Source of the DNA: Paenibacillus terricola
Lineage (GTDB): Bacteria > Bacillota > Bacilli > Paenibacillales > Paenibacillaceae
Assembly: GCF_014779765.1 (NCBI RefSeq)
Contig: NZ_JACXZA010000001.1
Coordinates: 1,054,001 to 1,118,000, forward strand
DNA length: 64,000 nt
Reading direction: 5' to 3'
The position numbers and the translations under genes are program-made. Shown one piece after another: positions 8,381 through 16,865 of the stretch. The stretch's first letter is position 1. Each line of letters begins with the position of its first letter. The notes below the pieces were generated by a model that saw nothing but the letters and a program-made list of their open reading frames with translations, ran no database searches and had not been told where the DNA came from.

Positions 8381-8791
8381 ATGGAACTGCTGTTTAACAA
8401 TCGGGACCCCGTCTATCTGCAGGTCGTGAGGCATTTTAAGGAGCGAATCGCAACCGGGAAGCTGCAGTCAGGGGATACGATTCCGTCTCGGCGCGAGCTG
8501 GCCAACCAGCTCGGCATTAATCCGAACACGGCTCAGAAGGCGTACAAGGAAATGGAGGAACAAGGCTTGATCGTAACCGAAGGAAACTCACCGAGTCGAA
8601 TTACGAGTGACACTATCATACTGGGCCGCATACGCGAAGAATTGCTGACGGAGGCAGTGGACACCTTCCTTGCTTCCGTTAACAACATTGAAGTACCTGC
8701 AGAGCAGTTGCTCTCGCTCATTCGGACACGGCTGGAGAAGAAACAAGCCTCGCAGTCGGAACAGGATCAGGGAGAGAAAGGAGTAACGTAA
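8381..8791 (+). CDS. GntR-family (YtrA-type) transcriptional regulator
   Basis: This short GntR regulator (136 aa) has an N-terminal winged helix (about residues 10-78, with IPSRRELANQLGINPNTAQK as recognition region) and only a brief helical tail. That layout is typical of YtrA-type repressors of ABC transporter operons. ATG 8381 follows AAAGGAG at 8367-8373. It is the first gene of a four-gene operon and directly abuts the ATPase gene. It likely binds the GTGTA/TACAC sites in its own promoter. YtrA relatives respond to cell-wall antibiotics, but the ligand here cannot be inferred. Confidence 0.88.
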   Translation: MELLFNNRDPVYLQVVRHFKERIATGKLQSGDTIPSRRELANQLGINPNTAQKAYKEMEEQGLIVTEGNSPSRITSDTIILGRIREELLTEAVDTFLASVNNIEVPAEQLLSLIRTRLEKKQASQSEQDQGEKGVT

Positions 8792-9481
8792 ATGATTGAG
8801 TTAATTGATGTAAAGAAACGGTTCGGCCTCAAGAAGGTGCTGCAAGGTGTTTCTTTCAACGCGCCACGCGGTGCCATCACATGTCTAACGGGACTTAACG
8901 GAGCAGGAAAGACGACCATTCTGAAGGCAATTATGGGCCTTACGCCGATCCAGTCCGGATCGATTCGAATTGATGGAAGCGCGCCTCATCAAGCGATGTA
9001 TGAGCGGATCGTTTATGTTTCGGATCAACTGACGATGCCGGGACGAATGCGGATCGCGGACTGCTTTGCTTTCATGCAAGACTATTATCGGAATTGGAAC
9101 AGCGAACGGGCAAACGAGCTGCTTGCGAGATTTCAATTGAATGCCGCCGACAAAGTAAACTCCTTGTCCAAGGGGATGGCGGCGAAGCTGAATCTGCTGA
9201 TGGGTCTTGCTATGGATGCAGACTATATGCTTCTCGATGAACCTTTCTCAGGCGTTGATATATTCAGCAGGGAAGAAATTGCAGCGGTATTCTCAAGTGA
9301 TATGGTAGAAGGCCGCGGCATCATCCTAACCACTCATGAAATAAAAGAGATCGAACATTTGCTTGATTATGTCGTTATGTTGGATCATGGGCTCATTACG
9401 AAGCAATTCGCAAGCGAGGATATGCGGATGGAGGAAGGCAAGTCGGTTGTTGATGTCATGCGGGAGGTGTATAAGCGATGA
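8792..9481 (+). CDS. ABC transporter ATP-binding protein
   Basis: This is the cytoplasmic ATPase of an ABC transporter, 229 aa. Walker A is GLNGAGKTT (about residues 34-42), and Walker B is MLLDEPFSGVD. The signature loop reads LSKGMAAKL instead of LSGGQ, as is common in YtrB/EcsA-like exporters. The switch His lies in ILTTHEIKE. The start follows the GntR stop without a gap, and the gene overlaps the permease by the four bases ATGA, so the products are probably made in fixed ratio. The substrate is unknown. Confidence 0.88.
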   Translation: MIELIDVKKRFGLKKVLQGVSFNAPRGAITCLTGLNGAGKTTILKAIMGLTPIQSGSIRIDGSAPHQAMYERIVYVSDQLTMPGRMRIADCFAFMQDYYRNWNSERANELLARFQLNAADKVNSLSKGMAAKLNLLMGLAMDADYMLLDEPFSGVDIFSREEIAAVFSSDMVEGRGIILTTHEIKEIEHLLDYVVMLDHGLITKQFASEDMRMEEGKSVVDVMREVYKR

Positions 9482-10314
9482 CCTACTGGAGGCTTCTAAA
9501 CTTTGAGCTCAAACGCTTGGCACTGCCGCTTGGGATTCTTGTCGTGATTACGACAATACTGCAGCTGTATAATGCATATTCCACAGCCAATAAGGAAATG
9601 GATTATGCGCATCGTTTGATGAAGGTAGAGCATCTATCTACGATGGAGCAATATGTGCAGGCGCATGGTTATTTCAGTTATTCGAGCTCATTCGATGAAC
9701 TTAGCTGGTTGATCTTATCGATCTTCATCTGTGCGGCTTTTATTGGCTTCTATTTCGTATTCATTTGGTACCGGGATAGTCTTGGTCGTCATCCATTCAT
9801 GACAAGACTGTTAATGCTCCCGGCATCGAGACGTAATCTATACTGGGCGAAGCTGACAGCGCCGTTGTTGGTCATGTTGTCGCTGCTCGCACTACAGCAA
9901 CTGCTGTTGCCGATTGGGGATTCAATCTATCAATCGATCGTACCAAGCGAAGCGAGAGAAGATGTTCCGTTACAGATGCTCATTCTGATTAATCCTGTGC
10001 TGAATATTCTTCTATCTCCAAATATCGTTGCGTTACTTCTGTACTATGGAACGGGAATTACAGCTGTAATCATTCTATATACTGGGATATTGTTAGAACG
10101 CAGCTATCGTTGGTCCGGCATTCTTGCCGGTCTGATCTATGCTGCTGCTGCAATCTTCGTGATCGTCATTCCGCTCATCATTCTTCAATCCAACTATAGA
10201 TATTTGATGATGGAAACGCAGTTGACAATATTCTATTTTGTTCTATTGGCAGCTGTGAGCAGTATTTCAGTATGGTTCAGTCAATATTTGCTAGCAAAGA
10301 AATTCACGATATAG
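9478..10314 (+). CDS. ABC transporter permease, six-span type
   Basis: This 278-aa membrane protein has one N-terminal span (about residues 15-32), a long extracellular stretch with YSSSFDELSW, and then about five further hydrophobic segments ending in a C-terminal LLAKKFTI. It has no recognised catalytic motif. Its role as permease rests on topology and on the four-base overlap with the ATPase gene. It most resembles the integral partners of YtrA-regulated exporters. No close family name can be assigned by eye. Confidence 0.75.
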   Translation: MTYWRLLNFELKRLALPLGILVVITTILQLYNAYSTANKEMDYAHRLMKVEHLSTMEQYVQAHGYFSYSSSFDELSWLILSIFICAAFIGFYFVFIWYRDSLGRHPFMTRLLMLPASRRNLYWAKLTAPLLVMLSLLALQQLLLPIGDSIYQSIVPSEAREDVPLQMLILINPVLNILLSPNIVALLLYYGTGITAVIILYTGILLERSYRWSGILAGLIYAAAAIFVIVIPLIILQSNYRYLMMETQLTIFYFVLLAAVSSISVWFSQYLLAKKFTI

Positions 10315-10354
10315 ACAACGGCATCTGCGGTGCGGTTTGAGAGGAGGCTTATCA

Positions 10355-11554
10355 TTGTTTAAAAAGTATGGCATGGCGTTTGCAGTCATAGTATTTGTCA
10401 TCGTGGGAGTCGGGATGTATGCGGCATCAGGCTGGAAAAATAACGGCAGACCCAATTTTAAGCTCGTTGCTGTTGAGGGTGATGCATCATTAGGGAACAA
10501 TCTTGCTGTCCAAGGATATTATAACTATACAGACTCGGGCTCAGTTTCTACGTCTATGAAGATTGGTCAACAGAAGACATCCTATAAAGACAGTCGGTAT
10601 CATTTTCAGTGGTTTGCAGGGGATGATGAGGTATACAAGAAGTTTGGTGACACAAAGCAAAAGCGCCGATTTATGAAAGGTAAATATCCTTTCGGATTAT
10701 TCGTTGATCAGCCGACTATGCTCGGTTATGCATACAGCAATCAGGTCGATGGACGTTGGGGGCTTGCGGTGGGGGCTCTTAATAAAGAAACGAATGAGGA
10801 CTTTTATTTCAAGCTGGAATTGCCACAACGCGATGGGACTGCTTATTGGAATACAATAATGATTCGTGGCGTGGATGCTTCGAGTATAAGTGTATATATG
10901 GCACGTTATGAAGACTTCAAGTTCGGGGACAAAAATCAAGTCAATCGGATTTCCAAGCTTATTCGCCTCGACATTGATTTGAAAGAGCAATCGATTACGA
11001 AGGAAACGGACATGACGGCAGATTTGCCTGGAAATGAACCCGATACTCTTCATAGCACCCAAATTGTTTCTTTCAATAACGAAATCGCAATCATTGAAGA
11101 TGATGTGCAAGATAAATCTGACTCAAATTCAATCCCAAATTACTATGTGTATAGCTTTGCAAATGATTCAATACGGCCAATTGCGCTTAAGAGTAATAGG
11201 GATTTTAGAACAGACAGCATGAATCTTGTTGGTACACAGATCGAACGATTCATGGTTAAAGACGGTGTCGTTTACTTCGAAGCTTATGATTTAAGTCAAG
11301 TTGGGGATCCATTAGTGAATTCTTGGAAAGTTAATTCGCGTGCATGGGGAGTTTTGGATGATACCGATGTTCGTCCTTATGATGATCATACCGCCCAAAT
11401 CCTGTACAGGCTTGATAAAGCAAATTCGTATATACGCGGCATCGCAATTGTTGATGTCGCAACGGGCAATCTCACTTATCGTGGCGAGGTTCAGACAGAT
11501 GGAAGCGAAGAGGATCAGCAAAAAAAGCTTCGCCATCTCTCACTAGGATTCTAA
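10355..11554 (+). CDS. Membrane-anchored protein of unknown function, ABC operon
   Basis: I do not recognise this protein. It begins at TTG 10355 behind GAGGAGGC (10341-10348). The 399-aa product has one N-terminal span (about residues 5-22, MAFAVIVFVIVGVGMYAA) and a large hydrophilic outer domain rich in Tyr, Asp and beta-type alternation, without Cys pairs or repeats that I can see. It ends the GntR-ABC operon and is followed by a terminator, so it may be an extracellular sensor or accessory subunit of the transporter. That role is inference from position. Confidence 0.72.
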   Translation: MFKKYGMAFAVIVFVIVGVGMYAASGWKNNGRPNFKLVAVEGDASLGNNLAVQGYYNYTDSGSVSTSMKIGQQKTSYKDSRYHFQWFAGDDEVYKKFGDTKQKRRFMKGKYPFGLFVDQPTMLGYAYSNQVDGRWGLAVGALNKETNEDFYFKLELPQRDGTAYWNTIMIRGVDASSISVYMARYEDFKFGDKNQVNRISKLIRLDIDLKEQSITKETDMTADLPGNEPDTLHSTQIVSFNNEIAIIEDDVQDKSDSNSIPNYYVYSFANDSIRPIALKSNRDFRTDSMNLVGTQIERFMVKDGVVYFEAYDLSQVGDPLVNSWKVNSRAWGVLDDTDVRPYDDHTAQILYRLDKANSYIRGIAIVDVATGNLTYRGEVQTDGSEEDQQKKLRHLSLGF

Positions 11555-11561
11555 TCCAAAA

Positions 11562-11603
11562 GCAAGCTCTCTGGTCATCTGGACCGAGAGCTTGTTTTCT
11601 TTT
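11562..11603 (+). terminator. Terminator of the GntR-ABC operon
   Basis: CAAGCTCTC (from 11562) pairs with GAGAGCTTG (to 11594) around an imperfect inner stem and is followed by TTTTCTTTTTTT. Confidence 0.85.
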
Positions 11604-11752
11604 TTTCTTGCAATGGTACAGCGCTTTCATCTCAACAGCCGCTTAGGCGACAACGTTTTCACAAGGCGTGTCGAACTGTGTCGGGGGCAGGAATATTTCG
11701 GGGGGGCGGGGAGATAATGAACATTAATGTTTCTCCTTGGGAGGTAATCACG

Positions 11753-12535
11753 TTGACCCGAAACAAAGTCGAGATCTGTGGTGTGGATACCAGTAAACTG
11801 CCTGTCCTGACGAATGTGGAAATGCGGGAGCTGTTTACAGCGCTGCAAACGCGTAACGAACGGGCAGCAAGAGAGAAATTGGTGAACGGCAATCTGAGGC
11901 TCGTCCTCAGCGTCATTCAGCGGTTTAATAACCGTGGCGAATATGTCGACGACCTGTTCCAGGTCGGCTGCATCGGCCTGATGAAGGCGATCGATAATTT
12001 CGACTTAAGCCAGAATGTCAAATTCAGTACTTATGCCGTACCGATGATCATCGGTGAAATTCGCCGTTACTTGCGTGACAACAATCCGATTCGCGTATCG
12101 CGCAGCCTTCGAGACATTGCTTATAAAGCGCTGCAAGTACGCGACAGCTTAACGAACCAGAATTCGCGAGAGCCAACGATCTTCGAAATTTCAGAAGTGC
12201 TCGGCGTGCCGAAGGAGGACGTCGTCTTTGCTCTTGACGCTATCCAAGATCCGGTCTCGCTATTCGAGCCGATCTATCATGATGGCGGCGATCCGATCTA
12301 CGTGATGGATCAGATTAGCGATGATAAGAACAAGGATATCTCATGGATTGAGGAAATTGCGCTCCGCGAAGCGATGCACAAGCTTAATGAGCGCGAGAAA
12401 ATGATATTGTCCATGCGCTTCTTTGAAGGCAAGACCCAGATGGAAGTGGCAGATGAGATCGGCATTTCTCAGGCGCAAGTATCCCGTCTGGAGAAGTCCG
12501 CCATTCAGCAGATGCAGAAGCATGTCAAAACCTGA
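11753..12535 (+). CDS. sigG: Forespore sigma factor sigma-G
   Basis: This is the late forespore sigma factor of the sigma-B/F/G family. TTG 11753 is chosen because GGGAGGTAA (11738-11746) precedes it and the product starts MTRNKVEICGVDTSKLPVL, matching the known N-terminus. Upstream in-frame codons at 11678 and 11717 lack support. The 260-aa protein has region 2 (NGNLRLVLSVIQRFNNRGEY, FQVGCIGLMKAIDNF), region 3 and region 4 (EKMILSMRFFEGKTQMEVA, SQAQVSRLEKSA). It is separated from sigE by a four-gene ABC operon. A sigma-F-type promoter was not convincingly found. Confidence 0.96.
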   Translation: MTRNKVEICGVDTSKLPVLTNVEMRELFTALQTRNERAAREKLVNGNLRLVLSVIQRFNNRGEYVDDLFQVGCIGLMKAIDNFDLSQNVKFSTYAVPMIIGEIRRYLRDNNPIRVSRSLRDIAYKALQVRDSLTNQNSREPTIFEISEVLGVPKEDVVFALDAIQDPVSLFEPIYHDGGDPIYVMDQISDDKNKDISWIEEIALREAMHKLNEREKMILSMRFFEGKTQMEVADEIGISQAQVSRLEKSAIQQMQKHVKT

Positions 12536-12564
12536 TTGATCCACGATCTCGTTCAAAGCTTACG

Positions 12565-12597
12565 AAACGGCGAAGCGCTGGCTGCGCCGTTTTTTTG
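12565..12597 (+). terminator. Terminator of sigG
   Basis: AAACGGCG and CGCCGTTT form an 8-bp stem around an AGCGC/GCTGCG loop and run into a stretch of seven T. Confidence 0.85.
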
Positions 12598-12692
12598 CGC
12601 AGGTAGGACATTTTAGACAGGATGGTCATATAGTAATAACAGGAGTTCATGGGCATTGGCCTACCATCTTGGCGCAGAAAGCGGTGAGCGGC

Positions 12693-12974
12693 TTGAAAAT
12701 TTCTGACTTTCAGACCAAGGATGTCATCAACATCGTGGACGGGAAGAAGCTGGGTCAAGTAAGCGATCTGGAGCTTGATCTTCGTCAGGGCCGCATCGAT
12801 TCGATCGTCGTGCCGACGTTCACCCGATTTTTCGGCATGTTCGGCGGCGGCACCGACATTATCATTCCGTGGCGGAACATCGTAAAGATTGGCGCTGATG
12901 TTGTGCTCGTTCGTCTTGATGAAGCGAAGGCTGCTTATAAGACGGAGGAGGAAGAAACACAGGTGCGAATGTAA
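12693..12974 (+). CDS. YlmC/YmxH-family sporulation protein (PRC-barrel)
   Basis: This is a small PRC-barrel protein of the YlmC/YmxH family, found beside sigG and the ylm genes in spore formers. Its exact role is unknown. The sequence MKISDFQTKDVINIVDGKKL starts at TTG 12693 with GGTGAG just upstream. GTG 12684 and TTG 12669 are alternatives adding 3 or 8 residues. The region TRFFGMFGGGTDIIIPWRNI is the most characteristic part. A terminator follows directly, so it is monocistronic. Confidence 0.85.
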   Translation: MKISDFQTKDVINIVDGKKLGQVSDLELDLRQGRIDSIVVPTFTRFFGMFGGGTDIIIPWRNIVKIGADVVLVRLDEAKAAYKTEEEETQVRM

Positions 12975-12975
12975 G

Positions 12976-13016
12976 GAGAGCCGGGGCGCTTGACGTGCGC
13001 CGGGCTCTCTTTTTTC
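12976..13016 (+). terminator. Terminator after the ylmC-like gene
   Basis: GAGAGCCGGGGCGC pairs with GCGCCGGGCTCTC and is followed by TTTTTT. Confidence 0.88.
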
Positions 13017-13075
13017 TGTTCCGTCGTACTGCCCTATGGTAAACTGAACTGAATAGACATAAAGAGGTGGTACGA

Positions 13076-13927
13076 ATGGAATCATTTGTATGGGATCAGG
13101 CTAAGCAGGCGGGTGCATCGCTCATGCGGCTTGAAGCTTGGGAGAATACAGATGCCGGTATTACGGCTGGCTTCACGACGAGAATTGGCGGCGTTAGCAC
13201 GGGCTGCTGGTCGTCGTTGAATATGGGGCTGCATGTCGGTGACCGCAATGAGGATGTTGTGAGAAACCGGCAGCTTCTGTCCGAAGCGATTGGCTGGCCA
13301 TTCGAGGCCTTTACATGTGCGGAACAGGTGCACAGCGACAACGTGCATATTGTAACAGTTGACGATATGGGCAAAGGCCGGGATTCGCGGCATTCGGCGC
13401 TGCAGGATACGGATGCGCTGATAACGAATGTTCGCGGCGTGCTCTTAGCATCCTTTTATGCAGATTGCGTACCCCTGTACTTCTACGATCCCGTTCATGA
13501 GGCCGTTGGACTGGCGCATGCCGGATGGAAAGGAACAGCTGCTGAGATCGCGTGTCGGACGGTAGAAGCGATGAAGAAGGCATTCGGGACCAACCCATCG
13601 CAGCTGCGAGGCGCGATCGGGCCTGCTATTGGCGGGTGTTGTTATGAGGTGGACGGTCCTGTCATCGGTCGGATGGAGGAGCTGTGCAGCAGTTTTGCGA
13701 ATTTAACGGCAGTTGATTCGATGATTCGCCGGACGCAAGACGGCAAGGCGATGCTCGACTTGAAAGAAATCAACCGACAGATTATGATAAAAGCAGGAAT
13801 TTTGCCGACTCATATCGAAATATCAACATGGTGTACCAGTTGTCGGACAGACCTGCTGTTCTCGCATCGAGCGGAGAAAGGTGCAACAGGCCGAATGGCA
13901 AGCTGGATTGGCATGGAGAAGAGGTGA
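13076..13927 (+). CDS. pgeF: Purine nucleoside phosphorylase YfiH/PgeF family (laccase domain)
   Basis: This is a YlmD/YfiH-family enzyme. Characterised members show purine nucleoside phosphorylase or adenosine deaminase activity, and E. coli PgeF also guards against wrong amino acids in peptidoglycan. The family zinc ligands are visible: His in EQVHSDNVH, Cys in YADCVPL and His in GLAHAGWKGTAAEI. ATG 13076 follows AGAGGTGG. The 283-aa length is usual. It starts the ylmD-ylmE-sepF-ylmG-ylmH-divIVA series known from B. subtilis, and the next gene follows within a few bases. Confidence 0.9.
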   Translation: MESFVWDQAKQAGASLMRLEAWENTDAGITAGFTTRIGGVSTGCWSSLNMGLHVGDRNEDVVRNRQLLSEAIGWPFEAFTCAEQVHSDNVHIVTVDDMGKGRDSRHSALQDTDALITNVRGVLLASFYADCVPLYFYDPVHEAVGLAHAGWKGTAAEIACRTVEAMKKAFGTNPSQLRGAIGPAIGGCCYEVDGPVIGRMEELCSSFANLTAVDSMIRRTQDGKAMLDLKEINRQIMIKAGILPTHIEISTWCTSCRTDLLFSHRAEKGATGRMASWIGMEKR

Positions 13928-13932
13928 ACCTC

Positions 13933-14640
13933 TTGTCGACGTTAACAGAACGGATACAAGATGTGGAACAATTAATTCAGGCAGCATGTGAGCGCAGTGG
14001 GCGCAGCCGTGATGAAGTGAACGTCGTCGCTGTAACAAAGTATGTATCGCTCGACAGCGTGCGTGACGTAGTCGCACATGGGGTTCGTCAGTTAGGGGAG
14101 AACCGCTGGCAGAACGCCAAGTCTAAGTGGGAAGCGCTGCAGGAACTGCCGCAGTCGGAAGCGCCGGTATGGCATTATATCGGTTCGCTTCAGACGAACA
14201 AAGTGAAGGACGTCATCGGCAAGTTTACATACATTCATTCACTGGACAGGCTGTCGCTGGCGCAAGCCATCGCAGATCGAGCAGACAAGCTTGGCATCAT
14301 CGTTCCTTGCTTCATTCAAGTCAACGTATCAGGAGAGGAAAGCAAGCAGGGATTGGAGCCGGACGAAGTACCGGCGTTTCTACGCGAGTTAAGCCAGCTT
14401 CGGTCCATTCGGCCGATTGGCCTGATGACTATGGCGCCTTTCGAGGCAGAAGCGGAAGAGACGAGACCTGTATTCCGAGCGCTGAGGCAGTTGCGCGATC
14501 AACTCAATGAACTTGGCATTGTGGAGCAGCCGTTGACCGAGCTCTCGATGGGCATGTCCAACGATTTTACAGTGGCAATTGAAGAAGGAGCAACCTGGGT
14601 ACGTCTTGGTACGATACTAGTGGGGAAAGAGGAGGCATAA
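13933..14640 (+). CDS. PLP homeostasis protein, YggS family
   Basis: This is a YggS/YlmE-family PLP carrier, a single TIM barrel without known enzyme activity that keeps vitamin B6 and amino-acid pools balanced. The PLP-binding Lys lies in VVAVTKYVS near the N-terminus. LGENRWQNAKSKWEAL, WHYIGSLQTNKV and the phosphate-binding LSMGMSNDFTVAIEEGATWV are family hallmarks. TTG 13933 after GAGGTGAACC gives a 235-aa product. GTG 13924 is a possible alternative. It lies between pgeF and sepF. Confidence 0.9.
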   Translation: MSTLTERIQDVEQLIQAACERSGRSRDEVNVVAVTKYVSLDSVRDVVAHGVRQLGENRWQNAKSKWEALQELPQSEAPVWHYIGSLQTNKVKDVIGKFTYIHSLDRLSLAQAIADRADKLGIIVPCFIQVNVSGEESKQGLEPDEVPAFLRELSQLRSIRPIGLMTMAPFEAEAEETRPVFRALRQLRDQLNELGIVEQPLTELSMGMSNDFTVAIEEGATWVRLGTILVGKEEA

Positions 14641-14643
14641 GTA

Positions 14644-15114
14644 ATGAGTGTAATGAATCGTTTCATGAATTTTTTCGGTCTGCAAGATGAGGAAGAAATC
14701 ATTGAACACGAGAAAGTAGCACAGCCGCAGCAACAGCATGCTGAGGAACACGAGAATGATTTTGAAACCTCGCCTTTCGAAGCACGTAAACAATCAAAGA
14801 ACTCCAATATTGTGAGCATCCACTCGCAGAAGAATGTTCGGGTTGTGTTGAACGAACCACGTTCATTCGAAGAAGCGCAGGAAATCGCCGATCATCTTCG
14901 TGCCCGCCGCGGCGTTGTTGTCAACCTGCAGCGTGTGCCAAGCGATGTTGCGAAACGGATTTTTGACTTCCTTCTTGGCACGCTTTATGCGGTCAGCGGA
15001 ACGATGAACCGTATCGGACCAGGCATTTTCTTCTGTGCGCCAGAGAACGTGGAAATTCAAGGTACCATCTCCGAGCTGCTAGTGGACGAACAGGATTACA
15101 AACGAATGAGGTGA
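14644..15114 (+). CDS. sepF: Cell division protein SepF
   Basis: SepF forms rings that bundle FtsZ and, with FtsA, anchor it to the membrane. The 156-aa protein starts with the amphipathic membrane helix MSVMNRFMNFFGLQDEEE. It then has an acidic, Gln/Glu-rich linker (about residues 15-60) and a folded SepF domain (about 62-150, including RSFEEAQEIADHLRARRGVV and DFLLGTLYAVSGTMNRIG). It is 3 bp after the yggS stop. The start and length match the family. Confidence 0.94.
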   Translation: MSVMNRFMNFFGLQDEEEIIEHEKVAQPQQQHAEEHENDFETSPFEARKQSKNSNIVSIHSQKNVRVVLNEPRSFEEAQEIADHLRARRGVVVNLQRVPSDVAKRIFDFLLGTLYAVSGTMNRIGPGIFFCAPENVEIQGTISELLVDEQDYKRMR

Positions 15115-15121
15115 CCTTGAT

Positions 15122-15391
15122 TTGCTAAGCACACTTAGTTGGTATGTGTTCAGACTTGAGGACATATATACATTTCTTATTATCGGCTACGTGTTGTTAT
15201 CGTGGCTTCCGAATGCACGTGACAGCTTCATCGGCCAGCTTCTTGGCAAAATTGTAGAGCCGTACTTGTCCGTCTTCCGCAGATTCATTCCACCAATCGG
15301 CGGCATGCTCGACATCTCTCCATTTATTGCGGTATTAGCGTTGAACTTCATCGCGTACGGAATTATTTTCGTACTAGATCTATTCCTTTAA
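15122..15391 (+). CDS. YggT family membrane protein (YlmG)
   Basis: This 89-aa protein has two membrane segments (about residues 12-30 and 65-87) and the family pattern YVLLSWLPNARDS and ISPFIAVLALNFI. YggT/YlmG proteins are of uncertain function and have been linked to cell shape, division and nucleoid distribution. TTG 15122 follows GAGGTGACC. The gene lies between sepF and ylmH as in other Firmicutes. Confidence 0.88.
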   Translation: MLSTLSWYVFRLEDIYTFLIIGYVLLSWLPNARDSFIGQLLGKIVEPYLSVFRRFIPPIGGMLDISPFIAVLALNFIAYGIIFVLDLFL

Positions 15392-15409
15392 GAAGCAGGT
15401 ATATGATCG

Positions 15410-16195
15410 ATGGCGAAGGGCAATATTTATGACCATTTCCACCCGGACGAGCGTTCATTCGTAGATCGGGTGGATGAGTGGATCGAGCGGGCCGCAGAGC
15501 GGCATGAGTGGAAACGAACTGATTTTCTAGACCCTAGGCAGATTGAGATCGTACGATCGCTTGCAAATCGCAATGGTCATGTCGAGGTTCGATTCGAAGG
15601 CGGCGATCCGCATGCCGAACGAATGCGGGCGATCATTGCGCCGGATTATGCCTATCTCGACGATGAGCCGATGGGTGTGCAGGCAATCGCAGTTACTGCC
15701 GATTCGCAAGGCCATTTGGAGCTGGACCACGGGGACTATCTCGGGGCGCTGCTCGGGCTTGGCGTGAAAAGAGATTTGATCGGCGACGTTCATGTGCACG
15801 AGGATGGCTGTCATTGTCTCGTCACGGAAGAGATTGCTGACTATGTCAATATTCATTTGCGTCAAGTCCACCGGGTTCATGTCCTGACAGAGCTGATACC
15901 TTTATCAGCGCTTCGCGTCGTTGTGCCGAAGCTGGAGGAAGTGAGCCTTTCGGTGGCTTCTCTGCGTCTTGATGGAATTAGCAGCGATGCATTCCGAATT
16001 AGTCGAGCACGAATAGTCGATCCTATACGAGCTGGCAGATGCCGCGTCAACTGGAAGGTCGTGGAAGACCCTTCTGCGGCGCTGAAGGCTGGCGACGTTA
16101 TTTCGATGAAGGGGCTTGGCCGCTTCAAAGTACTGGACATTGAAGGAATGACAAAAAAAGGCAGAGTTCGCGTGCTGATCGGGAAATATATTTGA
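15410..16195 (+). CDS. YlmH family RNA-binding protein (S4 domain)
   Basis: This is a YlmH-type protein with an N-terminal region of the family (about residues 1-170) and a C-terminal S4 RNA-binding domain (about 178-250; LRLDGISSDAFRISRARI, WKVVEDPSAALKAGDVISMK). YlmH binds 50S subunits carrying obstructed nascent chains and contributes to ribosome rescue in B. subtilis. That role is taken from the family. ATG 15410 follows GAAGCAGG. It is the last gene before divIVA, with an 86-bp gap. Confidence 0.9.
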   Translation: MAKGNIYDHFHPDERSFVDRVDEWIERAAERHEWKRTDFLDPRQIEIVRSLANRNGHVEVRFEGGDPHAERMRAIIAPDYAYLDDEPMGVQAIAVTADSQGHLELDHGDYLGALLGLGVKRDLIGDVHVHEDGCHCLVTEEIADYVNIHLRQVHRVHVLTELIPLSALRVVVPKLEEVSLSVASLRLDGISSDAFRISRARIVDPIRAGRCRVNWKVVEDPSAALKAGDVISMKGLGRFKVLDIEGMTKKGRVRVLIGKYI

Positions 16196-16281
16196 TCTGA
16201 TGCAGGATTTTGGACGGTGCTGTCGAACAAGATTGATTACGTTCAACACAGATTCCGTCATATCCATTAGGAGGTGCGCCA

Positions 16282-16770
16282 ATGCCGCTAACGCCATTGG
16301 ACATACATAATAAGGAGTTTGGAAGAAGACTTCGCGGTTACGATGAGGATGAAGTTAATGAATTCCTGGATCAGGTCATCAAAGATTATGAGTCGTTAAT
16401 TCGCGAGAACAAAGAAATGCAGAATCAGCTGCTTGGCCTGCAAGAGAAGCTGAATCACTTCACTAACATTGAAGAGACGCTCAGCAAGACGATTATTATC
16501 GCGCAGGAAGCTGCCGATGAAGTGAAGACGAATGCGAAGAAAGAAGCGCAGCTGATTGTGAAGGAATCAGAGAAGAACGCTGATCGGATCATCAACGAAG
16601 CGTTGTCCAAATCGCGTAAGGTAGCTCTTGAAGTCGAAGAGCTCAAGAAACAAGCTTCGATCTATCGTGCACGGTTCCGCACGCTCGTCGAAGCGCAGCT
16701 GGAGCTGCTCAGCCAAGACGGCTGGGAAGCGCTGGAGTCGAACGCTGCAGCAGCACAGGAGCGTCTGTAG
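16282..16770 (+). CDS. divIVA: Cell division initiation protein DivIVA
   Basis: DivIVA is a coiled-coil protein that marks negatively curved membrane at poles and septa. The 162-aa sequence starts MPLTPLDIHNKEFGRRLRGY, with the membrane-binding turn, then DEDEVNEFLDQVIKDYE and a long coiled coil (about residues 30-135). ATG 16282 follows TAGGAGGTG. There is no strong terminator, because the hairpin behind the gene lacks a T run. Confidence 0.95.
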   Translation: MPLTPLDIHNKEFGRRLRGYDEDEVNEFLDQVIKDYESLIRENKEMQNQLLGLQEKLNHFTNIEETLSKTIIIAQEAADEVKTNAKKEAQLIVKESEKNADRIINEALSKSRKVALEVEELKKQASIYRARFRTLVEAQLELLSQDGWEALESNAAAAQERL

Positions 16771-16797
16771 CCAGCTGTTGTCTAATAGGAACACTAT

Positions 16798-16840
16798 GCA
16801 GCGTGCCGAATTTGACAATTTCGGCACGCTGCGCTATAAC
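16798..16840 (+). promoter_or_regulatory. ileS promoter overlapping a hairpin
   Basis: TTGACA (16812-16817), 17 bp and TATAAC (16835-16840) form a near-consensus sigma-A promoter just before the T-box. The -35 box sits in the loop of a perfect 13-bp inverted repeat (16798-16810 with 16820-16832). The hairpin has no T run, so it may be an operator or a weak end signal for divIVA mRNA. Confidence 0.75.
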
Positions 16841-16865
16841 TAGTTATATTATGAATGAAAGTGAA

